A stretch of 64,000 nt of DNA, taken from positions 81,321-145,320 of the forward strand of contig JAREIK010002618.1 of NCBI GenBank assembly GCA_029783825.1, written 5' to 3'. The notes under the pieces were generated by a model. It saw nothing but the letters and a program-made list of their open reading frames with translations. It made no database searches and was not told the DNA's origin. Below are positions 12,462 to 24,603 of the stretch, one piece after another; the stretch's first letter is position 1, and every line of letters starts with the position of its first letter. The position numbers and the translations under genes were made by a program. This DNA comes from Sapria himalayana. Lineage: Eukaryota > Streptophyta > Magnoliopsida > Malpighiales > Rafflesiaceae.

Positions 12462-12774
12462 CCACTGATGATTTGAACTTATTTTTCCCTATTTTATTCA
12501 CAAAAAATAATGCTTAATCATTATTTAGAATTAAACATTCTCTTACTTCAAAATATACTAATAATTAAATAAAATTACTTACAGATGAATATTTAAAAAT
12601 TAAATATCATGAATATCGAGGAAATGTGTTTGTAGAATCTACATGAATAGATAAAGTGATTTTTAGCATGATAAAGATTAATAGATATCATGGTAATACT
12701 AGATAAATAGGAGCAACATAAGATAATGCACAAGAAATGAGAGCAAAAAAGAATGAAATTTAAAGTTTGAATGG

Positions 12775-13200
12775 GGAAAGGGGGAGAGAGAGAGAGAGAA
12801 TGTGGGGAGAGAGAGAAAGGGGTAGAGAAATGGAGAGATGGGGGAGAGAGAGAGAGAGAGATAGAGATAGATAAAGAGATTGATAGATAGATAGATAGAT
12901 AGATAGAGAGAGAGATAGAAAGATAGAAAGAGAGAGAGAGAGGGGAGAGGGAGAGGGGGAGAGGGAGAGGGGGAGAGGGAGAGGGGGAGAGAGAGAAAGG
13001 GGGGAGAGGGGGAGAGAAATGGCGATAGGGAGAGAGAGGGAGAGAGAGGGAGAGAGAGAGAGAGAGAACAAGCAATAAATGAGAGCGAGAAATAAAATAA
13101 CAAGAGTGTGTGTGTGTGTGTGTGTGTGTGAATGACACAGAAAGAAAAAGAGGAAGAGAATGACACAGAAAGAATTAGAGGGAGAGAGAGACACAGAGAA
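12775..13200. repeat. Purine-rich GAGA/GGGAGA microsatellite with (GT)n
   Basis: One strand is nearly pure G/A: (GAGAGG)n, (GATA)n at 12880-12910 and (GT)n at 13107-13130. It lies just upstream of the TNP2-like start. The reverse-strand Ser/Leu/Pro-rich open frames across it are low-complexity artefacts. Confidence 0.9.
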
Positions 13201-13439
13201 TATATTGTTAGAATGAGGAGTTATATAAAATAAAAAAAAATTCTTCTGTACAAAACTATCAAATGTTACATCTTTTTTCTTACATAAATTCATATATGAA
13301 CCTGAGGCCCAAGTGCTGGGAATAGGTAAGAGTATGACCCTTATTTGTATTATACCATATATGAGCCTGACCAACGGACACTCTCATGATATGTGCTTAC
13401 ATACTATTGATATTATATCTTTTGTCATTTAATTTAACG

Positions 13440-15553
13440 TTAGTGTAACAAATTAGTATTATCCCATATATAATTAAATGTTAGTATACATATAGTAAAT
13501 GTAGTTATAAATAGTTACATATAGTTAAACATATAGTTATATATAGATATATGCATACATGTAGTTATAAGTAGATATACATAAATGTATACAAAGTTAT
13601 AAACAATTATATAGATCTACATATATGTATACATATATGTATACATAATAAAAATAATGTTACATTTATTTATATAGAGTTTTTATAGTTATACAAATAT
13701 TTATATATAGATATACACATATAGTTAAATATTATGTTGTATGTTTTTATACATATAAATATAAATATAGTTACATGTGCTTATACCTATAGTTAAATGT
13801 ATAGTTAAACTTATATTTATACATCTATGAATATATATTTTTTCATATAATTTCATATATTTATACATATAGTTATGTATAGGTATGGATATACTAAAAT
13901 ACATTTTTTATACTAATATATAAAAATGTATATTAAATATATGTTGGTAATTAATATTAAAATATAGTTATGTATAAAGTTTTTATAGTTATACATATAG
14001 TAAGATATAATTATTTATAGTTATATGTTATTGTACATGTAATATATATAGTTATAAAAAATTATATATCGTTAAACATTTAGTTATAAATATATTTATA
14101 TATATTCATACGAGTAGTTATAAATAGTTATACATAAAATATACAAAGTTATAAACAAGTATATAGATTTACATATATGTATGCATATATGTATAAATAG
14201 TTAAAAATATAGTTATATTTAATTATATAAAGTTTTATTTATTTTTACAAATATTTATATATAGTTATACACATATAATTAAACATAATGTTGTATGTTG
14301 TTATACATGTAATTATAAATATAGTTACATTTGGTTATAAATATAGTTACATGTGGTTATAAATATAGTTATACTTATATTTATACATGTAGGTATATAT
14401 ATTTATTCATAAAATTTTATAAAGTTATACATATAGTTATGTAGAGGTATAGATATAGTGATATATATTTTAATAGACTAATATATACAAATATATATTA
14501 AATATAAGTTGTAAATTATATATTTAAATATAGTTATGTATAAAGTTTTATAGTTATACATATAATAAGATACAATTATTTATAGTTATATGTTATTATA
14601 GATATAGTATATATAGCCATACATATTTCTATATAGTTAAACATATAGTTATATAAAAATATATTCATACAAATAGTTATACATATATAAATAAAGTTAT
14701 AAATAAATATATAGATTTACATATATGTATACATTTTTACAAATATAGTTATATTTAATTATATATAGTTTTATATAATTATACAAATATTTATATATAG
14801 TTATACAAATATTTATATATAATTATACACATATATTTAAACATAATGTTATATGTTATATACATGTAATTATAAATATTGTTACATGTGATCATACATA
14901 TAGTTACACATTAGTTATACATATATTTATACATGTAGGTATATATATTTTTTTATATAATTTTATATATGTATACATATTTACAAATATAGTTATATTT
15001 AATTATATAGAGTATTATATAGTTATACAAATATTTATATATAGTTATACACATATAGGTAAACATAATGTCGTATGTTGTTATACATGTAATTATAAAT
15101 ATATTTACATGTGGTTATACATATAGTTACCCATTTTGTTATACTAAGATTTATACATGTAGGTTTATATATTTTTTCAAATAATTTTATATATTTATAC
15201 ATATAGTTATGTATAGGTATAGATATAGTAAAATACATTTTTATATACTAATATATAGAAATGTATATCAAATATAAGTTATAAATTATATATTTAAATA
15301 TAGTTATGTATAAAGCTTTTATAGTTATCCATATAACAAGATATAATTATTTATAGTTATATGTTATTATACATATTGTATATATAGCTATAAATATTTT
15401 TATATAGTTAAGCATATAGTTATATATAGATATATTCATACAAATAGTTATACATAAATATATAAAGTTATAGATAAATATATAGATTTACATATATGTA
15501 TACATAGGAACAAATATAGTTATATTTAATTGTATAGAGTGTTAAATAGTAAT

Positions 15554-15604
<51 letters not shown>

Positions 15605-15896
15605 TACACATATAGTTAAACATAATGTTGTATATTATTTTATAATTAAATGTAGTTATACATATAGTTACACATATAGTTATACTTATATTTATACATG
15701 TAGATATATATATTTTATTATATAATTTTATATATGTATACATATAGTTATCTATAGGTATATAAATGGTAAAATACATTTTTATATACTAATATATAAA
15801 AATTTATATTAAATATACGTTGTTAATTATATTTTTAATTATAGTTATGTATAATATTTTATAGGTATACATATAGTCAAAAAAAGTATATATAAT
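13440..15896. repeat. AT tandem array (TATAGTTATACA-type), element A, part 1
   Basis: Short TATAGTTATA-like units are grouped into a larger period. A segment with GTATAAAG.TTTTATAGTTA followed by a TTATTTATAGTTATATGTTATT-like stretch recurs near 13970, 14530 and 15305, so the higher-order period is roughly 560-775 bp. The same units occur in element C (30585-31050) and inverted in element B. A (TA)n tract lies at about 15559-15600. No coding potential. Confidence 0.85.
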
Positions 15897-15910
15897 TATA
15901 TATTCTTATA
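15897..15910. repeat. Target-site duplication of the ARF1 retrocopy (element A, left)
   Basis: TATATATTCTTATA here and TATATGTTTTTATA at 16817-16830 each differ by one base from TATATGTTCTTATA, the reverse complement of the perfect pair flanking the element B copy. They mark the retrocopy's insertion into the AT array. Confidence 0.85.
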
Positions 15911-16816
15911 CCTTTGGGATCCAATGGCAAAAAGTCAAAAAATATAAAAAAACAAGTTTGGCTTACAATAAATCAGAACAAAGTAAATGCGACCTTGTAT
16001 TTTAGGTGTGCAATATATAAATATAAATACAATTTGAATCCCCCTAGAAATAGATGATGATATCCACATAGCAGAACAAAACTCAAACAAAATAGGAAAA
16101 GATTAGATCCACATCCATATTTGTCAACAAAGTTTGTCTAATCTTGATAAAATTGTTTATGACTTGCTGGAAATGTAATTGGAAAGCCAATCAAGACCCT
16201 CGTAGAGACCCATGCCAGAGTTAGCACAGGTGCTCTGAATGTGCCACTGGTGTTGGCAAACAAAGTGAAGTCCTTGCTTGTTAGTAATTTCAGTTGCATT
16301 CATTGCATTGGTAAGATCTTGTTTATTGGCAAACACCATCAAAACTGAATCTCGATGCTTTTCCTTGTTTAGCATCCAATGCAACTCATCACTGGCTTCA
16401 AAAACTCTATCTCTGAAATTTGTTCTCTACTACAAATATGAGACCTTGGGTACATTGGAAGTAATCCATCTAGAAAGAGTGAATCTTGTCTTGACCCTAA
16501 TATCCCACAGAGTGAAATTGATGATTTTATTTTCAATAGTTTCTACATTGAAGAAAATAGTAGAAAATGTGGTGCCAATTTCACCAAACTTCAATTTATA
16601 CAGAATGGTTGTCTTACCGCCAACATCAAGACCTAACATCAAAATCCTCATCTCCTTGTTGGAAAACAGCATGCTAAATAGTTTTGTGAACATAACCCCC
16701 ATTTCTTCCACTAAATCTGAATCCCTTTCTCATATGGCAGTAACGAGATCTAATGAGAGAAAGAAATAGAATCAATAGACCTCAAGAGATGGTCACCAGA
16801 GAAGGTGGTCAAGCTC
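15911..16816 (-). pseudogene. ARF1: ARF1 retrocopy in element A
   Basis: The intron-free minus-strand copy spans 5' leader, coding part (16702 to 16157, 546 nt, exactly the length for the family's 181 residues plus stop) and 3' UTR. ARF1 is a myristoylated small GTPase of Golgi vesicle coating. Visible are the start MGVMFTKLF (Gly2 for myristoylation), a P-loop [21 protein letters not shown] (G4) and STCANSG (G5), ending [14 protein letters not shown] 1-nt deletion destroys the WDVGGQ switch II region (16530-16510) and a compensating insertion follows near 16410. A premature TAG shared with the element B copy lies between. The 14-bp direct repeats that flank it indicate LINE-type retroposition. 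No poly(A) tail remains. Confidence 0.93.
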
Positions 16817-16830
16817 TATATGTTTTTATA

Positions 16831-17370
16831 CCTATAGTATATATAATTAAAAATAGATTTATATTAAACATATAATTATATATAGATATATGAATACAGG
16901 TAGTTATATGTAGTTATATATAAATATATACAAAGTTATAAATAAAAATATAGATTTAATTATATGAATAGATATATGTATACATAGATACAAATATAGT
17001 TATATTTAATTATATAGAGTATTACTTAGTTATACAAATATTTATATATAGTTATACACATATAGTTATAAATATGTATGTAGTTAAAGATATAGTTATA
17101 TATAACATTTTTATAGTTATACATTTAGTAAAATACAATAATATATAGTTATAAATTATTATACATATGATATATTTTGTTAAAAATATAGTTATATAGA
17201 ATTACTCATATAGTTATAAAATATTATATATTTAAAAAAATAGTTATATATAGTTATTAATATAGTTATAAAATTAGTTTACATAGTTACAAATATAGTT
17301 AAATATAAATTATGAAAAGTTTTATATAGTTATACATATATTTATAAATAGTTATCATATAGTATGATAA
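16831..17370. repeat. AT tandem array (TATAGTTATACA-type), element A, part 2
   Basis: Continuation of the 13440-15896 array on the other side of the ARF1 retrocopy, made of the same TATAGTTATA, ATATAGTTATAAA and TTTATATAGTTATAC units. The retrocopy split an existing array. Confidence 0.85.
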
Positions 17371-17383
17371 CAACACACTCTCA

Positions 17384-17700
17384 AATGCTCTATTGAATTA
17401 CACCACTATAGAGAATAAACTTGTATCAATAATATTTTCTTTTGGAAAATTAATATCATATTTATTGGGAACCAAAGTCATAGTATATACTAAATATTCT
17501 ATAATCAAATATCTTATAGAAAAGAAAGATGTCAGGCCTAGATTGATTTGATGGATTTTACTATTATAATAGTTTGAACTAGAGATATTAGATAAGAAAT
17601 GTACATGTAATCAACATTGAAAATAGCTTATCAAGACAAGAAAAATAAGATAGAAGATTTGTTGAAGAAGATATTAGATAGATTTTTTTTATTTGAACAA
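17384..17700 (+). pseudogene. Ty3/gypsy RNase H relic in element A
   Basis: One forward frame reads LNYTTIENKLVSIIFSFGK, LLGTKVIVYTKYSIIKYL, KKDVRPRLI, stop, WILLL, stops, FELEILDKK, then SLSRQEK. Plant gypsy polyproteins have the same order: NYTTTEKELLAVVFALEK, GSKVIVYTDH, KKDAKPRLIRWILLLQEFD, DHLSRLE. The DH of the RNase H motif is changed to KY, and three in-frame stops are present. No LTR or other pol domain is visible nearby, so this is a fragment. A homologous, inverted copy sits in element B at 53790-54115, so it entered the ancestor of both. Confidence 0.82.
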
Positions 17701-17869
17701 ATTATAATATTGAATGAAAATGTAACTCCATTGTATGTAGTATTGAATGAACCTTATCATTGCAAGTAGAACTCTGATCAAATTTTGAGGCAAAGTGTTA
17801 TAAATAAGAAATTAGTAGTATCTTGCAATAATGTAACTTTTTGCTCATGCTCTCACGAATTTTTGGAAC

Positions 17870-18182
17870 ATGTTAATATTTATGTGCTCAAGTATTGTTC
17901 TTCTCAAAATTAATGTTGATATTTACATATATATGCATAAATATATGTGTGCATATACACTGCCCTACACACACACACACAGATTTATACATCCATATAC
18001 ATTACTATACATTATATATCAGCATACACAATTTTGTACATTTGTATATATTCACACATGTATCTACATTTTCAAAGTAGTGTGTATATATTTGCATGCA
18101 TGCATATACTATTGTACACCCACACAAACATACACATATACCTATATAGGTAATGTATTTTTAAAGTTACACATGAATCTAT

Positions 18183-18215
<33 letters not shown>

Positions 18216-18370
18216 AAATGTATTTAAAATTTTTCGATTTTGACAATTTAATTAAAATAAAATATTATATATTGTACACAATTTATAAAATATTGTAAAT
18301 TATTTATATTTAAAACAAATATTTGTGTGTGTGTGTGTGTGTGTGCATGTGTGTGTGTGTGTGTGAAGCA
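17870..18370. repeat. CA/TG-rich microsatellite cluster
   Basis: (AC)n near 17967-17980 and (GT)n near 18192-18216 and 18327-18364 lie among ACATATAC-type sequence. The region is conserved, inverted, at 53130-53560 in element B. His/Thr/Tyr-rich open frames here follow from the repeats. Confidence 0.85.
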
Positions 18371-19370
18371 TATTAATGCATAAAATGAAATTATGAATTA
18401 TATATATGAGCTTCTATTTTATTCATAGTTGTTTTTTTAATATTTATATTAAAATAACTATCATTATACTCATATAAATAAATGAAGTTGTCATATTTGT
18501 AAATTATTTTGTTTTTACATTTATGTTAAAAATGAAAATATAGTTCATAAATTGATAATATTGTTTTTGTTCTTCTATATAAATTTTTTATTAAAATATT
18601 AATGTTTATGATAAATTTCTACCTATTATTTATTGTTATTAATAAATTTTTAGAAACTTTAAAATTCAAACAAATATAAAGTAGTGCATATAAATACATG
18701 CCTTTAATATTTTGTAAAAAATCAATTATTTCTTTAATTATGTTCAACCAAAACAAATTACCCTATAAATACATGAGTAAATTTTTCTACAAGTAATTAT
18801 TTTTTAATTTTATTCAAAATATATAAATGACCATATCAATATATGAATTTGTTTTTTTCAATAATTTTTTTTAAAATTTAATACATTACAATGTTTTTTT
18901 GTAATTAATAAGGACATTTCAAACATTATTTATTTATAATAAATATAACATATTGCATATTATGAGAAGAAAATTTTATTTTGTAAATAAATTTTAATTT
19001 TAAAGTTTTATCTTTGTAAATTGAAACTATATCACATATATATTTTAACAATTTTGTATAATATTTATTACCCAAACATATTGTTATTTATTTTGAAATT
19101 TACAACATAAATTTTAAACAAATGAACATTTTATTAGAAATCAATTTTAGTTAAATGATATTATGTGAAACAAAAATACAAAATCTAAACATATTAAATC
19201 ATAATGATTATACAAACATATAAAAATATAATAAAAATACATTTAAGGTTGAAAAAATAAAATTTAAGTTCCTAAAATATATGGGAAAATGATAAAGATT
19301 TATACAATATCCAGAAAAAATATGTATGAATGAGATGAATGATATGAATGAATATTAAGTTTCTGAAGCA
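18371..19370. other. AT-rich interior of element A, no gene seen
   Basis: No open frame or recognisable motif. It is matched by inverted sequence in element B (about 52130-53130), so it is an old part of the element. Confidence 0.7.
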
Positions 19371-19525
19371 TCTAGTTATACATGTTGTAGATGTAGTTAT
19401 ATATTCTTTTTCATGTAATTATATATATAAAGACATATGGTTATGTATAGGTATTGATGTAGATAAATACATTTATATATAGTAGTATGTTGAATACATA
19501 TTGTTAAAATTCATTTATATATAAT

Positions 19526-19558
<33 letters not shown>

Positions 19559-19923
19559 TAAATATATATTATTATATTTATATATAGTTATGTTTATGTA
19601 TATTATTTTTATAGTTATAGATACAGTAAAATACACTTATATAAGAAATTTGAATTATATCACACATGCATATGGATGTATAGTTATGTTTAAATACACT
19701 TATATAAAAGACACTTATGTTTATGTATGTTGTTTATGTATACTGTTTATATATAGTTATGTATATCGATGTAGATATCAAGTCAGCTTACCTAATACTA
19801 TTTATGTATACTTTTTATGGTTACTGTTTAATTATAGTTATGTATATTAATGTAAATAAATACATTTATATATAGTAATATGTTGATATACATATTGTTA
19901 AATACATATATATATATATATAG

Positions 19924-19961
<38 letters not shown>

Positions 19962-20280
19962 TATACGTTGTTTTATTTATATATAATTATGTTTATGTAT
20001 ACTATTTTTATAGTTATAAATATTGTAAAATACACTTATATAAGAAATTTGAATTATATCACACATGCATATTGATGCATAGTTATGTTTAAATACACAC
20101 ATATATAATACACTTATGTTTATGTATGCTGTTTATGTATATTGTTTATATATAGTTATGTATACTGATGTAGATATCAAATCGGCATACCTGCTGTTTA
20201 CCATCAACATATACACAATGAGAACACATTATATCACAAATGCATGAAGTATGTATACGAATAATTTTGTATAAGCAATC
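19371..20280. repeat. Tandem repeat of about 400 bp, element A (about two units)
   Basis: The segment with AAATTTGAATTATATCACAC followed by GTTTATGTATRCTGTTTATA and GATGTAGATATCAA occurs near 19640-19790 and 20045-20180. (GT)n at 19531-19557 and (TA)n near 19905-19960 are included. The same unit is expanded to six or so copies in element B. Confidence 0.8.
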
Positions 20281-20392
20281 CAAGCTTACCATGGTGATTA
20301 ATGAAGAAGAATTTCGGAATAAAAAATAACAGAATCAAAATGCACACTCTTGCATTAAGATAATAGATGAAAATTTAGGGTAGAAAACATAC

Positions 20393-20525
20393 CTTAAATC
20401 AATAAGAAATCTCGCTTATATTACTCTTCGATTAGGTTTTGATGTGTCAGTGTCGAGAGATAGAGGTGGACTGCGGGGGACTTAGCCGCTTTGCTTGTTA
20501 GAGTTGTCTCTCGCATCTCGACAAC
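20393..20525 (-). promoter_or_regulatory. Putative leader exon of the transposase transcript with splice donor (element A)
   Basis: This is the only GC-richer island upstream of TNP2. On the minus strand it contains CTATCTCTCGACACTGACAC and ends GATTTAAG/GTATGT, a good 5' splice site. Element B has the same CTATCTCTCGACACTGACAC at 42688-42707 and a donor GATTTGAG/GTACAT at 42757/42758; element C has a diverged match near 32761-32802. Conservation in three copies suggests a transcribed noncoding first exon. If it is joined to the TNP2 exon near 12470, the intron is about 8 kb. No transcript data were available to me. Confidence 0.5.
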
Positions 20526-20529
20526 AAGT

Positions 20530-21700
20530 GATTATATATATTACCAAAATATTCAAATTTTTAATTATAAAAACATTAAATAAACAATATATATATATAT
20601 ATAATATAAAAAGACTAATTTTTTTATTTATTATCAATATTTTTTCAACAATATTCATGTGCGTGTATCAAGGTGCACATGAAAAAAAATACATTATAAT
20701 TTTTTATTATAAAATTAATTAAATAATAAATATATAAACAATTTAAAAAAATATATGTTTAGCCTTATAAAAAAAATCAAATAGCGGCAAATTTTACAAA
20801 CTTTATATAATAAGACATAAATAAAAAGATGATGTGTCTTTTAGATACTCTCCTAAAAGTTATAAAATACTCTTAATGTTAAAAAATATATAAATATATA
20901 CATTTTATGGTTATAAATTTTTAAAATTTCATATTAATTATTATGAAGATAATATGAAATAATTTTAGGAATAAAATTTCATATTATTTGATATCATTAA
21001 TAATTTTTAAAATTCAAAAAATTACTTAAAGTGAGAAGATAATTAAAAAAAGTTATATTTATTATCATAATAAATACTGAATGTTAAAAGCTAATAGTAA
21101 AAATATTACTCATTTGTTTAATTCTTAAAAAATTTAGTAGGGGCAAACATCGATGTATGTATTCAAATTTTGTATTAATTATTTTTTTAAAAAAATTTCC
21201 TAAAATCATAATTTTTTTTACTTATAATAATATTAATATTTACTAGTTTATTCATCAATTTAGATATTTTTGAAAATATTTTCTATTTAATCTTACAATG
21301 ACTTATTTTATATTTTTATTAGTAGAAATTTTAATGTATGTTAATTTAATTTTTAAAATATCGTAAAAAATTATTATACTTATAGAATTAATTATTTAAT
21401 GTTACTTTAATACAAATTTTTAAGTTACATAAAAATTATAAAAAAATTTTTGTATACTTTTTTTAAAAATTTATCCATCATAAAAATAGTTATTTCAGTC
21501 CTTATTAATATGATTTTTTTTGTATTTTTATATTTTTTATATTTTTTATATTATTTAGTTATAATATCCTTTTTTATAATTTTATGAGGAGGATATATCT
21601 TTCAAGGATCACTCATCTATAGACCATTAACATACATTAAATAAACAAAATTAAATAAAATATTAAAACTAATAATAAATTAAAAAAAATTAAATAATTA
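20530..21700. other. AT-rich 5' region of element A, no gene seen
   Basis: Similar sequence occurs at 33300-34400 (element C), 26040-27240 (element D) and inverted at 41400-42650 (element B), including AAAATTACTTAAAGTGAGAAG-type stretches. It is the family's conserved 5' flank, likely noncoding. Confidence 0.7.
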
Positions 21701-21702
21701 AA

Positions 21703-22390
21703 GATTGGCTAGGGAAATTCCGTCGCTAAATCTATCACTATATTTTAGATGTAATTAGCTAGGAAAATTCCATCGCTAAATCTGTCGTTGTATTCTGGAT
21801 GTAATTAGCTAGGATAATTCCATCGCTAAAATCCTTCACTATAATCAGGATGTAATTAGCTAGGGAAATTCCATCGCTAAATTCGTCACTATATGCCAGA
21901 TTTTATTAGCTAGGGAAATTAATCGCTAAATTCGTCACTATATGCCATATTTTATTAGCTAGGGAAATCAATCGCTAAATTCGTCACTATATTCTAGATT
22001 TTATTAGCTAGGAAAATGAATCGCTAAATCCATCATTAAATCCATCGCTATATTCCAAATTTTATTAGCTAGAAAAATTTTGGCGCTAAAAACGTGGTTA
22101 TATTTTGGGTTTTATTAGCTAGAGGAATTCTGTCGCTAACTCTATCGCTATATTCTGGGATTTATTAGCTATGGAAATTCCATCACTAAATTCGTCGGTA
22201 TATTCCAAGTTTTATTAGCTAGGAAATTACCATCAATAAATCCATAGCTAAAATCTCAACTTTTCTTGAGCGGAATTTAGGAAAATATTCTGTCGCTAAT
22301 CCGTTGCAAATTTTTATTTCATTGAAAAATCATAAATTTCTTGCTAATCCTTAGCTAATCCCTTAGCTATAAGAACATTTTCTTGTAGTT
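21703..22390. repeat. 5' subterminal repeats and right terminus of element A
   Basis: About eleven units of roughly 60 bp: ATTAGCTAGGGAAATTCC, ATCGCTAAATTCGTCACTAT and a short spacer. The array runs to the terminus TTTTCTTGTAGT. The units are much more regular than those at the 3' end. Likely TNPA-type binding sites, by analogy with En/Spm. Confidence 0.85.
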
Positions 22391-23120
22391 AAATATATAT
22401 AAGTAATACTTTTATAATTATTATATAGTATGTATATCACATTTATATAAGAATTATAAATATTATATATTTATATAAAATTTATATGTTATATAAATGT
22501 TTAAAATATGTATACATATTTTATATGTTATATAAATGTTATCTAAATGTTATATAAACAATTATATAAATGGATAGTGTTATGTAAATGTTGTATAAAT
22601 ATTTATAAACATTTATACATATGTATAAATATTTATATATAACATTATGTGTTTATATAAACATATCAATGTTTATATATAATGTTATACTTTTATATTT
22701 ATTAAAGTATAGACATTTATTTTGTATTGTCATACGATTATATAAACCTATAAAAGTTTATATATAATGTTATTTTTTTATAATATTTTTAGAGACAATA
22801 AAAATATAACCCATATATTTCAACCACATTAATTTGATCTCTCATTCTTCTATGATAAATCAAATTTAATTAAGTATTTCTAGTCATATTACTATCGATG
22901 TATCACAATAAAATATAATCCATTAAAAAATATAAATATAATTATCTCAAAAAAAAACATCATTAAAACAAAATCATTATATAATATATATTAGTCATAT
23001 AAATTTTAAATTTCTAATTAATTTGATTCATAAATTCATGATATGACTTAAAAAAATAATCTAAATTAGGCTTCAATTTTATGCAAATGCTTTAAAATCA
23101 AAATATAATTGCAACTAATA
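22391..23120. repeat. AT-rich minisatellite (TTATATAAATGTTATA-type)
   Basis: 22391-22800 is built of short variants of TATATAAATGTTTATA. The rest is AT-rich without motifs. Confidence 0.65.
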
Positions 23121-23285
23121 ACGGCAGGGTGGTTTGGTTGGTAGGGTATTGAATTCACAACTACTTGAAGATTTTGAGTTCGATCCTAATTTCTAACTAG
23201 CTATCAATATCATCATTTGTTTGGCCAAGAATTAATTTCTCTTGTGGTTCAAGTAGATTTCCCTGGGTCAGATACCACCCAATTA
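23121..23285 (+). mobile_element. SINE-like tRNA-derived retroposon
   Basis: A TGGTTTGGTTGG segment (23130-23141) resembles RNA polymerase III box A, and GAGTTCGATCC (23175-23185) is a near-perfect box B. The body continues through CCCTGGGTCAGATACCACCC and ends in a TA-rich tail. This layout (pol III boxes, short body, simple tail) fits a plant SINE. The sequence cannot fold as a full tRNA. Target duplications are not clear because of the microsatellite that follows. Confidence 0.6.
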
Positions 23286-23305
23286 TATATATACACACTC
23301 ACACC

Positions 23306-23338
<33 letters not shown>

Positions 23339-23354
23339 CTATATTCATACATAC

Positions 23355-23404
<50 letters not shown>

Positions 23405-23468
23405 GTATGGTTGTCTATATACACATATATATGTCTATATACACACATATACATATATATATTTGTCT

Positions 23469-23536
<68 letters not shown>

Positions 23537-23564
23537 GTACATATATACATATCTATATACATAC

Positions 23565-23606
<42 letters not shown>

Positions 23607-23722
23607 GTACATATATACATATCTATATACATACGTATATATATATATATATATCTATATATATCTATATACATACATACATATATACATACATATATAT
23701 ATCTATATACATACATATAATC
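23286..23722. repeat. (TA)n/(CATA)n/(CA)n compound microsatellite
   Basis: Long TA runs with ACATAC and CACACA blocks. A CGTACATATATACATATCTA stretch occurs twice (about 23536 and 23606), showing local duplication. Open frames on both strands are Tyr/Ile/His-rich artefacts. Confidence 0.95.
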
Positions 23723-24256
23723 TATGTTAATGTCAATTCAATTAAGGCAATCAATGTTTATAACTATTATAAAAAATGACATTTAATTAATCAATTGAGC
23801 TTGGTTTGTGTAAACATGTATGTGTACTTAATGCACAAGTTTCTTGGGAAACATAAGGTTAGAGAAAGGTATATAAATATATCTCTCAACAAATCTTACC
23901 ATTGATATATCAAAGAGTTCATATCTAATTGTCTTGAACCCGAAACTTATTGCTTTTGAGCGAATAAATGTATCATCACATCAAAAACATGATCTATTTT
24001 AATTTTAATCAAAGCAGTCAATATCGATGGACTATCATTAAAAATGGCATTGAATCCATCAGTTGAGCTTGAATATAAATTAGAGTACAATAGTGTGTGC
24101 AAATTTGAGGAGAGATGTGAAGGAAAGGTACCTAAAGAATGTTCTCTAGCTCTTTGAATACAAAGTAAAGAACTCCATGAGACTTACCATGTGAATAAAA
24201 GTTCGAATCATCTTCTCTTTAAAAAGTAGATTATATTTTAAAAAAAATAATACTAC
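23723..24256. other. Element D interior, nothing recognised
   Basis: No open frame, repeat or motif that I can name. Confidence 0.6.
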
Positions 24257-24603
24257 CTGAGAGTAAATTTTCCAGGCCACTTCCAGCTAGGACATCTCCT
24301 CATCAAATGCATAAAAAGTTTCCAAAACTTTAGGTGCACTGGCAAACTGCATGAACCTTCAAAAGAAAAAGTGGTAATAAACTTTGGTTAGAAAAACAAT
24401 TGGTGGGTCTTGTTTGTAACCTTTTGAGTGTTCCTTTGGTAAAGCAAGTTTCATGATCTTAGAATAGATCTACTTTGATCTCGAGTGAAGACCCTACAAG
24501 ACCTCTGAGTGATTCTATGACTTTTAACTGACTCACAAATGACTTTAAAAGATTAGTATCAAGCTTCTCTGTCTTCCCATTGCTCTTGATGAACAAAGAA
24601 CAC
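24257..24603 (-). pseudogene. CIP7: Captured COP1-interacting protein 7-like fragment (two exons)
   Basis: Exon 1 (24603-24421) reads CSLFIKSNGKTEKLDTNLL, SFVSQLKVIE, a stop, then DHETCFTKGTLK. A 64-bp intron with GT...AG ends follows (24420-24357). Exon 2 (24356-24257) reads RFMQFASAPKVLETF, FDEEMS, a stop, LEVAWKIYSQ, then a donor GTAGTA. Plant CIP7-family proteins, linked to COP1 light signalling, have near their N-terminus the same order: [35 protein letters not shown], then MSQLE and IYSQ. TTCATTCTAG is the acceptor before exon 1. Two in-frame stops are present. Kept introns mean capture of genomic DNA. Confidence 0.8.

Larger units (their letters stand above)
3629..22390 (-). mobile_element. 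CACTA (En/Spm) element A, 18.8 kb, decayed autonomous type
   Basis: The left terminus reads CACTACAAGAAAAATCTC (3629 on). The right terminus is its inverted counterpart, TTTTCTTGTAGT followed by T where G is expected (22378-22390). AAA at 3626-3628 and AAA at 22391-22393 form the 3-bp target duplication typical of CACTA elements. The element encodes TNP2-like and TNPA-like proteins on the minus strand, so 22390 is its 5' end and 3629 its 3' end. Both ends carry subterminal repeats. The interior also holds AT tandem arrays, a gypsy RNase H relic and an ARF1 retrocopy. The transposase genes contain stops, so the copy is probably immobile now. It is inserted in element D. Confidence 0.9.

Noticed and set aside
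12593..13374. Three overlapping Ser/Leu/Pro-rich open frames on the minus strand, up to 204 codons
   Set aside because: They read the pyrimidine strand of a GAGA microsatellite in three frames. Composition alone explains them.
21703..22390. CRISPR-like array (regular repeats with spacers)
   Set aside because: The spacing is regular but units are variable transposon subterminal motifs in a plant element, with no cas genes and non-unique spacers.
23121..23200. tRNA gene
   Set aside because: Box A and box B are present but no cloverleaf can be formed and no anticodon arm is evident. Better explained as SINE.
23217..23779. Tyr/Ile/His/Thr-rich open frames on both strands
   Set aside because: They are translations of TA/CATA/CA microsatellites.
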